From positions 1 through 9,932 of the forward strand of contig JAFQUG010000308.1 in assembly GCA_017408625.1 (NCBI GenBank): a stretch of DNA of 9,932 nt. The letters are read 5' to 3'. Within the stretch, counting starts at the first letter, position 1, and every line of letters begins with the position of its first letter. Both the position numbers and the translations under genes were made by a program. Below are positions 1-4,034 of the stretch, piece after piece. This stretch comes from Clostridia bacterium (GTDB taxonomy: Bacteria; Bacillota_A; Clostridia; Oscillospirales; CAG-272). Below the pieces are notes generated by a model. The model was not told where the DNA came from and searched no databases. It saw nothing but the letters and a program-made list of their open reading frames with translations.

Positions 1-182
1 ACAACGGTGCCGTCCTCGTCGGCAACCAATTCAATTTCAGGATTGATGCGCATGCTGATATAGGTCATACCGGTTGCGGTTGCATTGGGGGTTACGGGTG
101 CGGAAAGGTCGCAAGCGGCAAGCACGCCCAGTGCCATAACGGCGACGATTGCAAGACTTGCAAGTTTTGTAAAGTGTTTCAT
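1..182 (-). CDS. Lipoprotein with RsgI-like Asn-Pro motif (partial, 3' end beyond window)
   Basis: The first 60 codons of a lipoprotein gene are visible; the rest lies off the left edge. The ATG at 182-180 has a strong ribosome site (AAGGAGG at 196-190, 7 nt away). The protein begins with two Lys/His-type charged residues and a hydrophobic stretch (residues about 8-22), then a lipobox LAAC with the lipidated Cys at 24. It should therefore be exported and anchored to the outer face of the membrane. After a short Thr/Ala/Pro linker comes YISMRINPEIELVADEDG (41-58). This matches the YVDTNPSIELVLNRFER segment of the anti-sigma factor encoded just upstream, including the Asn-Pro pair (N47-P48). 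It thus resembles the extracellular sensor part of RsgI-type anti-sigma factors without the cytoplasmic and transmembrane parts. Its own promoter (212-246) is nearly the same as that of the sigma operon. Its function is unknown; a sensor, decoy or feedback role in the same circuit is inference. Confidence 0.8.
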   Translation of the reverse strand, partial: MKHFTKLASLAIVAVMALGVLAACDLSAPVTPNATATGMTYISMRINPEIELVADEDGTV

Positions 183-211
183 GATAAAACCTCCTTGTGC
201 TTTTTTTGGTT

Positions 212-246
212 TCTGCTATATATACAACCCAAGGATGCGTTTCGTT
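212..246 (-). promoter_or_regulatory. ECF-sigma-type promoter of the lipoprotein gene
   Basis: Read on the minus strand, this 35-bp block starts with AACGAAA (246-240) and ends with TGTATATATAGCAGA (226-212). It aligns without gaps to the block upstream of the sigma gene at 1635-1669. The shared parts are AACGAAA, an internal TTGG and 13 of the last 15 bases. Both blocks end about 30 nt before the start codon. The AAC core at the -35 position is typical of ECF sigma factors, and there is no TTGACA-like sigma-A -35. Control by the sigma factor at 1604-1050 is inferred from this match. Confidence 0.7.
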
Positions 247-257
247 GGAGAAAAAAC

Positions 258-288
258 AAAAAAATCGGAAAATATCCGATTTTTTTGC
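258..288 (-). terminator. Intrinsic terminator after the sigma/anti-sigma operon
   Basis: ATCGGA (264-269) pairs with TCCGAT (275-280) around a 5-nt loop. Flanking A and T runs lengthen the stem and give a T tract in either direction. It lies just after the anti-sigma stop (295) and before the lipoprotein promoter, so it should separate the two transcripts. The stem has few GC pairs, so read-through is possible. Confidence 0.75.
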
Positions 289-294
289 ATGCTC

Positions 295-1053
295 TTATTT
301 ATCCTTGCCGTTGCCGCGGTTTTGTTCACGGGACAATTCTTTATAGAGCTTGGATAATGTGTTAATCTCCATCTGGGCAAGCTGCTCTTCGGTGTACGAG
401 GGGTCAAGCGCTCGAATGGCTTGTATGCGCTTGAGCTTGGCAGGGGAAATGTTTTGTTCTTTTGCTTGCTCGATCTCCTGCTTACTGAGCTTTTCGCTTG
501 AAAAGTTAGCGTTGCACCCGTTGCTTTGTGCTTTCTTTTGTGCTTTTTCTGTCATTTTTTCCAACAGCTTTTGCGTGTCTGCATTCTTTTTGGAGCTTGT
601 ACTGATGCAGATCTCGGCATCCTCGGTGATGTAACCCTGTGCGAAAAGTGCGTCAATAATTGTTTCCATGCCATCCTCAGCACGCATTCCCTTCAGCTCC
701 ACGTCAGCAAAAACCCTTTGTGCGTCCTCGTTATGGTAAACGACCTCGTGAATGCGCTCAAAGCGATTGAGTACCAGTTCTATGGACGGATTGGTATCTA
801 CGTAAACCGATTCGTAATCCTCAAAGTAAAGTCCCGCAGCCCCCAGAGAGCAGGTACAGACCAAAAGCGCGATCATGGCTACGGCAAGGATCGGTTTACG
901 CCAAGCGCGTTGCGCGGTGTGCTTGATCTCTTGTGTCTTGGCTGGCGGCATTTCCGCTGCGGCACGTGCCAGAATCTTGCTTTTCAGCGCGGGATCGGGC
1001 GCGGGTACTTGCTGCCTTGCAAGCATTTCTTCCGTTTGCTTTTTGCTTTTCAC
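295..1053 (-). CDS. Transmembrane anti-sigma factor with RsgI-like extracellular domain
   Basis: 252 residues. A cytoplasmic N-terminus of about 52 residues should bind the partner sigma factor. It is followed by one membrane segment (about 54-75) and an outside portion. That portion carries YVDTNPSIELVLNRFER (84-100), the signature of the RsgI middle domain; RsgI-type proteins are reported to self-cleave at this Asn-Pro bond (here N88-P89). A small alpha/beta domain runs to about 155, followed by a Lys/Gln-rich helical stretch (160-200). The C-terminal helix pair (SPAKLKRIQAIRALDPSYTEE, about 203-223) resembles the tail of RsgI relatives. The start is GTG (1053-1051), overlapping the sigma stop by 4 nt (GTGA), with GGAGG about 9 nt before it. 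The short N-terminus does not look like the classical RsgI N-domain, which fits a partner of ECF type rather than SigI. The inducing signal is unknown; envelope stress is inference. Confidence 0.82.
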   Translation of the reverse strand: MKSKKQTEEMLARQQVPAPDPALKSKILARAAAEMPPAKTQEIKHTAQRAWRKPILAVAMIALLVCTCSLGAAGLYFEDYESVYVDTNPSIELVLNRFERIHEVVYHNEDAQRVFADVELKGMRAEDGMETIIDALFAQGYITEDAEICISTSSKKNADTQKLLEKMTEKAQKKAQSNGCNANFSSEKLSKQEIEQAKEQNISPAKLKRIQAIRALDPSYTEEQLAQMEINTLSKLYKELSREQNRGNGKDK

Positions 1054-1604
1054 CTTGGTTCACCTCCGTTTGCCTTTCGGATTTTTTTGATGGCGTTATT
1101 ATACTGCCAACGCACGGTTGCTTCGATTTTACCGATCTGCCTTGCAATATCGCCAAAGCGATAGCCCTGCACGGCGTGTAAGATCACGATCATGTACTCG
1201 TGATCGTTTAGGATTCGCTTGGCAAGTGCCATAATACCGCTTGCATCCTCGATCTGCATTTCTTGATTATGTAAAGCGTCCAGCGTGTTGACCGTTTTTT
1301 CGTCCTGCAGATCAACAGCTATTTCGCGGGACTGCTTTTTTTTCATATTCAGACAGATGTTTTTTGCAATGGTATACATCCAGTTAAAGCCACTTTTTCC
1401 ATTGAATTTGCCTATCTCCCGCACGACGCGCAAATAGGTCTCGGAGAGTGCGTCCTCTGCGTCGTATTGGTTTTGAAAGTAGGAATAACAAAGCGCGTAT
1501 AGAGGCGCGTGCGTTGCGTCGTATAGGGCGGACAGCGCGTCCATATCGCCATCCTTCATCTTACAAAGATACAGGCATATCTCGCGGTCGGATTGCGGTT
1601 TCAT
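1050..1604 (-). CDS. ECF RNA polymerase sigma factor (sigma-70 family)
   Basis: 184 residues, a usual size for ECF sigma factors. Region 2 spans about 20-90, with DALSALYDATHAPLY, the acidic AEDALSETYLRVVREI helix and the FNWMYTIAKNICLN segment used for -10 melting and core binding. A linker follows. Region 4 covers about 127-178, with a helix-turn-helix in YRFGDIARQIGKIEATVRWQ and a basic end (AIKKIRKANGG) for -35 contact. I chose the ATG at 1604 over the in-frame start at 1655. The longer form would begin inside the promoter block 1635-1669, and AAAGGA lies about 10 nt upstream of 1604. The gene overlaps the anti-sigma gene by 4 nt, so the two are translationally coupled. The promoter block recurs before the lipoprotein gene, which implies autoregulation and at least one further target. 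Confidence 0.9.
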   Translation of the reverse strand: MKPQSDREICLYLCKMKDGDMDALSALYDATHAPLYALCYSYFQNQYDAEDALSETYLRVVREIGKFNGKSGFNWMYTIAKNICLNMKKKQSREIAVDLQDEKTVNTLDALHNQEMQIEDASGIMALAKRILNDHEYMIVILHAVQGYRFGDIARQIGKIEATVRWQYNNAIKKIRKANGGEPR

Positions 1605-1634
1605 AACAAATCGATCCTTTATATGTATTTTTTC

Positions 1635-1669
1635 TCTGTAATATATACAGTCCAAAGCGCGATTTCGTT
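1635..1669 (-). promoter_or_regulatory. Autoregulated ECF-type promoter of the sigma operon
   Basis: Minus-strand block beginning AACGAAA (1669-1663) and ending TGTATATATTACAGA (1649-1635). It is 25/35 identical to the lipoprotein promoter at 212-246, with no gaps and the same distance to the start codon. Here the -10 side also forms a dyad, CTGTA and TACAG five bases apart, which could be a repressor site or chance. The first ATG of the long reading frame falls within this block, which supports the later start at 1604. Confidence 0.7.
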
Positions 1670-1691
1670 TGAATAACGAAGAAAAGTTTTG

Positions 1692-1720
1692 AAAAAGGCT
1701 GCGAAATTTTTCACAGCCTT
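1692..1720 (-). terminator. Intrinsic terminator of trxA-trxB
   Basis: Arms 1695-1705 and 1710-1720 pair over 11 bp with one mispair (GGCTGYGAA type) and a 4-nt loop. On the minus strand the hairpin is followed by TTTTTC. It begins 7 nt after the trxB stop and precedes the sigma promoter. Confidence 0.85.
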
Positions 1721-1726
1721 GTTTTT

Positions 1727-2656
1727 TTACGCCTGCATGGCGAGATATTCCTCCGCCTCGTGCGCGGCAACGGCACCGTCGGCTGCAGCGGTGACCACCT
1801 GACGCAAGGTCTTGGTGCGCACGTCGCCTGCGGCGTATACGCCCGGGATTGAGGTTTTGGTGCTTTCATCCGCTATGATATAGCCCTGCGCGTCAAGCTC
1901 CAGCTGACCTGCAAACAGCTCGGTGGCGGGGCAGCGGCCAATGCTGACGAACAGGCCGTCGATCTTGACCTCGCGCTCCTGTCCCGTGGGGATGTCGGTC
2001 AGCGTGACCGACTCGATGCGCTTGTCCGCGTGCAGTGCGGAGACCTTACTGTTCCAGCAAAATTCTACGTTACTTGCCTGCATGAGCGGTGCGTGGTAGA
2101 TCTTTGTGGCGCGCAGCGTGTCGCGGCGGTGCACCAGAATCACCTTTTCGCAAAGCCCAGAGAGGTACAGCGCGTCGGATGCGGCACTGTTGCCTCCGCC
2201 AACCACCATGACCGTCTTGCCCTTGTAAAAGCGGCCGTCGCAATGCGCGCAGTAGTGCACGCCGCGCCCGATCAGAGCCTGCTCGTTCTCAAGACCCAAG
2301 GCGCGCGGGGAAGCACCCGTGGCAATGACTACGGTGCGGCCGAGGTATTCGCTGTCGGTGGTGACCACGCGCTTGATCTCGGGCGCAAGCTCAACCTCGG
2401 TGACCTCGGCATATGCGCTTGCAGCGCCAAAACGCTCCGCACCCGCCGCCATTTTCATACCAAGCTCAATGCCGTCAATACCCGCATCAAAGCCGGGGTA
2501 GTTGTCAATGATGTCGGTGGTGGCCATCTGTCCGCCGGGGCAGATCTTTTCAATGACCAGCACGTCAAGTCCTGCGCGTGCGGCGTAAAGCGCGGCGGTA
2601 TAACCCGCGGGGCCGCCGCCCGGGATCAGCATGTCGTAAATGCGTGCGTTTTCCAT
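1727..2656 (-). CDS. trxB: Thioredoxin reductase (NADPH, FAD)
   Basis: 309 residues, the normal length of the low-molecular-weight bacterial enzyme, which passes electrons from NADPH through FAD and a redox disulfide to thioredoxin in the cytoplasm. Visible motifs in order: FAD-binding GGGPAGYTAALYAARAG (13-29), PGGQM (40-44), the ATG motif in VIATGASPRALG (110-121), redox pair C136-A-H-C139 followed by DG, NADPH-binding GGGNSAASDALYL (153-165), phosphate-contacting HRRDTLRA (176-183), and the C-terminal FAD motif GVYAAGDVR (272-280). The middle residues Ala-His of the CxxC are less usual than Ala-Thr or Ala-Val. The gene begins 1 nt after the thioredoxin stop and has only a weak ribosome site, so translation is probably coupled. 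The usual partner is the thioredoxin beside it. Confidence 0.96.
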   Translation of the reverse strand: MENARIYDMLIPGGGPAGYTAALYAARAGLDVLVIEKICPGGQMATTDIIDNYPGFDAGIDGIELGMKMAAGAERFGAASAYAEVTEVELAPEIKRVVTTDSEYLGRTVVIATGASPRALGLENEQALIGRGVHYCAHCDGRFYKGKTVMVVGGGNSAASDALYLSGLCEKVILVHRRDTLRATKIYHAPLMQASNVEFCWNSKVSALHADKRIESVTLTDIPTGQEREVKIDGLFVSIGRCPATELFAGQLELDAQGYIIADESTKTSIPGVYAAGDVRTKTLRQVVTAAADGAVAAHEAEEYLAMQA

Positions 2657-2657
2657 A

Positions 2658-2960
2658 TCAAAGCAGTGCCAGAATTGCAGCCTTGGGGCGTGAGCCGGTG
2701 ACCTGGTTGGTGATCTCGCCGTTCTTGAGCACGACCAACGTGGGAATGCTCATCACGCCAAACTGCTGTGCAAGCTCCTCCTGCTCGTCAACGTTGATCT
2801 TGCCGACCACGATGTCGTCTCTCTCATTGCCGATCTCCTCGATGATGGGAGCAACCATGCGGCAAGGACCGCACCAGTCTGCATAAAAGTCCAAAAGGAC
2901 GGGCTTTGCGCCGTTCTTGATTTCTTCAAAATTTTCCTTTGTTACGTGAATGACTGCCAT
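2658..2960 (-). CDS. trxA: Thioredoxin
   Basis: 100 residues, slightly shorter than the usual 105-108 at the C-terminus. The single thioredoxin fold has the active site WCGPC (29-33, reactive Cys 30 and 33), the buried Asp of LLDFYADW (about 24) and the cis-proline SIPTLVV (P73). It reduces protein disulfides in the cytoplasm and is recharged by TrxB, encoded immediately downstream in the same operon. The start ATG at 2960 is preceded by AGAAAGGAAAC as ribosome site and by a near-perfect sigma-A promoter at 3032-3060, so high constitutive expression is likely. Confidence 0.97.
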   Translation of the reverse strand: MAVIHVTKENFEEIKNGAKPVLLDFYADWCGPCRMVAPIIEEIGNERDDIVVGKINVDEQEELAQQFGVMSIPTLVVLKNGEITNQVTGSRPKAAILALL

Positions 2961-3031
2961 TTGTTTGTTTCCTTTCTTATATGATGATATTTGTTTATTC
3001 TTATCATTGACATTTTCTTTGTCTTTATTTC

Positions 3032-3060
3032 ATTATATCATATTCCAATGCCGCTGTCAA
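3032..3060 (-). promoter_or_regulatory. Consensus sigma-A promoter of trxA-trxB
   Basis: On the minus strand, TTGACA (3060-3055), exactly 17 nt spacer, then TATAAT (3037-3032). The -10 is preceded by TGA, giving an extended -10. Both hexamers match consensus fully. The 5' leader to the ATG at 2960 is about 65 nt; I see no riboswitch fold in it. Confidence 0.9.
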
Positions 3061-3079
3061 TGAAAAAAGCAGCCACCAT

Positions 3080-3109
3080 GGGGAGATACTCCAAGCGGAG
3101 TATCTCCCC
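3080..3109. repeat. 13-bp perfect hairpin upstream of the trxA promoter
   Basis: GGGGAGATACTCC (3080-3092) and its exact complement (3097-3109) around the 4-nt loop aagc. On neither strand does a T run follow at once; on the minus strand a T6 run comes about 12 nt later. It is therefore not a standard terminator. It may insulate the trx promoter or be another palindromic repeat of this intergenic region. Confidence 0.6.
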
Positions 3110-3113
3110 AGTT

Positions 3114-3283
3114 CTATTCGCCCCCCGGCGAGTGATATTGCCTTTGGCAGTGATATTCGCCTGTGGCGAGTGGTATTTGCTTCGCAAGTTTTGGAGGCGA
3201 ATAGAATATCACTGAAGCCGCAAGGCTTCAATATCACTATCGCGGCAGCGATAATATCACTCCGACGCAGTCGGAATATCACT
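3114..3283. repeat. Palindromic-spacer array 1 (AGTGATATT units)
   Basis: Seven copies of a 9-mer, arranged as two blocks facing each other. AGTGATATT occurs at 3131 and 3149, with AGTGGTATT at 3169. Then the complement AATATCACT occurs at 3205, 3230, 3253 and 3275. Nearly every stretch between copies is itself a perfect palindrome with a tiny loop: 3140-3148 (3-bp arms, loop ttt), 3158-3168 (4, tgt), 3178-3186 (3, ttc), 3214-3229 (6, gcaa), 3239-3252 (5, ggca) and 3262-3274 (5, gca). The exception is 3187-3204, where the orientation switches. CTATTCGCC (3114-3122) pairs with GGCGAATAG (3196-3204), closing the left half. The array fills the gap between the 78-residue gene and the trx promoter. 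Function unknown. Confidence 0.8.
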
Positions 3284-3292
3284 CATATAGCA

Positions 3293-3339
3293 AAAAGAGA
3301 GAGCTTTACGAAATGTCTTTTCGCATGACTCTCTCTTTT
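3293..3339. repeat. AAAAGAGAGAG inverted repeat
   Basis: Eleven-base arms AAAAGAGAGAG (3293-3303) and CTCTCTCTTTT (3329-3339) enclose 25 nt. In either direction the hairpin ends in a short T run, so it could act as a weak bidirectional terminator, but the stem is rich in A-T pairs and the loop is long. It lies between array 1 and the MITE-like element. Confidence 0.5.
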
Positions 3340-3362
3340 CTCCGCTATTTCGCTGTCCCATC

Positions 3363-3534
3363 GGGCGATGTCATTCAGTTAAGGAATTGCAATCCCACCC
3401 CCCGTCATCCTCGAGCAAGCATTCCCGTTTTTAAGATTCTTCGCTTCGCTCGAGAATGACAAAAACGGGAATGCGCCGCGAAGGATCTTGGGGGCGGGGG
3501 CGCACCGTGTTTTCTTAACTTAATGATATTGCCC
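3363..3534. repeat. MITE-like element with 21-bp imperfect terminal inverted repeats
   Basis: The left end (3363-3383, beginning GGGCGATGTCATT) and the right end (3514-3534, ending AATGATATTGCCC) are inverted copies matching at 18 of 21 positions, with the common inner edge GTTAAG/CTTAAC. Inside these are C-rich (3395-3403) and G-rich (3490-3500) blocks that also pair, and then the nested repeat at 3404-3489. The whole is about 172 bp, has no coding capacity and no transposase, and is nearly symmetrical. This is what a non-autonomous miniature inverted-repeat element or a large palindromic repeat looks like. No clear target-site duplication is visible. Confidence 0.6.
3404..3489. repeat. Short palindromic repeat split by an inverted relative
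   Basis: The core is a 28-bp repeat on the minus strand (3460-3433, starting GTCATTCTCGAG and ending GAAGAATCTT), flanked by exact 14-bp arms GCATTCCCGTTTTT (3419-3432) and their complement (3461-3474). Outside lie GTCATCCTCGAG (3404-3415) and GCGAAGGATCTT (3478-3489). These are the two halves of a variant of the same 28-bp repeat in the opposite orientation. The simplest reading is that one copy has been interrupted by an arm-flanked second copy. Repeats of the GTCATTCTCGAGCGAAGCG kind are familiar in many bacterial genomes; the nesting is seen directly here. Confidence 0.65.
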
Positions 3535-3550
3535 CGCCGGGCTATTTTAT

Positions 3551-3787
3551 TTAATTCTCGGACTTTTCCTTGCTGCTTTTGCCGCTCATGCGCGCCTTAG
3601 CCTCTTGGACGGTCTCGCCTTCCTTGGTAAACAGGATCTCAACTGCCTTGTCACTGACCTTTTCAAAGCCCTCAACAACGCCCTCTTCGATCTTCTTGTA
3701 GCCGCCCACGACGCCCTTTTCGATCGTCTTGTAGCCCTCGACTACGCCGTCCTTGATCTTTTCGTTGGTATCTGCAATTTTTGACAT
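3551..3787 (-). CDS. Small protein of 11-residue GVV-type repeats, function unknown
   Basis: 78 residues. The ATG at 3787 is chosen over upstream in-frame codons because AAAGGAGAT lies about 7 nt before it and the protein pattern starts there. Four tandem 11-residue units follow: KIKDGVVEGYK (10-20), TIEKGVVGGYK (21-31), KIEEGVVEGFE (32-42) and the divergent KVSDKAVEILF (43-53). A charged tail of Lys, Glu and Ser (54-78) follows. There is no signal peptide, membrane segment or Cys. Eleven-residue periodicity with Val-Val and aromatic positions predicts a long amphipathic helix, as in LEA-like or apolipoprotein-like proteins that lie on membranes or protect cell contents. I recognise it as a type of short conserved protein found in Clostridia but know no assigned function. 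It stands alone, with no clear promoter consensus and no obvious terminator except the repeats downstream. Confidence 0.78.
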   Translation of the reverse strand: MSKIADTNEKIKDGVVEGYKTIEKGVVGGYKKIEEGVVEGFEKVSDKAVEILFTKEGETVQEAKARMSGKSSKEKSEN

Positions 3788-3947
3788 GATAAAAATCTCC
3801 TTTACACTTGGTTTTGTTATGGGTATATGATACAGCTCCGATGTTTGGAAAAGTTTTAGGAGATATTTTTGTTTTGTTAATTCACAGAATAAAATTTGAA
3901 ACAAAAAAGACTTGGCAGAGCGGCTTTTCCGCATTTTTGCTTTGTGC

Positions 3948-3977
3948 TTCGTAGGGGAGGATATCCTCGCCTACGAA
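3948..3977. repeat. Perfect-dyad palindrome in the gap upstream of the 78-residue gene
   Basis: TTCGTAGG (3948-3955) pairs with CCTACGAA (3970-3977). Inside, after one mismatch, the 12-mer GAGGATATCCTC (3957-3968) is its own complement. With no loop, it looks more like a DNA-level dyad or an intergenic repeat than a terminator, and neither side has a T run in the right place. Confidence 0.5.
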
Positions 3978-3985
3978 AAACGGGG

Positions 3986-4020
3986 GAAAAACGGGACTGC
4001 TCCGTGCGGAGCAGTCCCGT
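3986..4020 (-). terminator. Strong intrinsic terminator of the glycosidase gene
   Basis: ACGGGACTGCTCC (3991-4003) pairs exactly with GGAGCAGTCCCGT (4008-4020) around a 4-nt loop. On the minus strand the stem is followed by TTTTT and a C-run. It lies 15 nt past the stop codon at 4035. Confidence 0.9.
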
Positions 4021-4034
4021 TGGTGTGGTGTGAA

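Noticed and set aside
526..1164. Open frame on the + strand opposite the anti-sigma and sigma genes
   Set aside because: It crosses two real genes and their overlap, has no recognisable domain and no ribosome site.
1605..1655. Longer N-terminus for the sigma factor starting at 1655
   Set aside because: That start lies within the 35-bp promoter block, and the extra residues do not resemble sigma region 2; the ATG at 1604 has a ribosome site.
2030..2701. Open frame of 223 codons on the + strand opposite trxB
   Set aside because: Shadow of the thioredoxin reductase gene, with composition typical of a mirror frame.
2961..3031. Riboswitch or leader RNA before trxA
   Set aside because: The leader is short and AT-rich with no stable stem that I can see.
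2991..3282. Small open frames on both strands across the trx promoter and array 1
   Set aside because: They run through a consensus promoter and palindromic repeats, and their translations are just repeat sequence.
3131..3283. CRISPR array
   Set aside because: The repeats are only 9 bp, the spacers are 9-16 nt perfect palindromes, orientation switches inside the array, and no cas genes are present.
3788..3934. Longer N-terminus for the 78-residue repeat protein starting at 3934
   Set aside because: No ribosome site for the upstream start, and the extension is AT-rich leader sequence without the repeat pattern.
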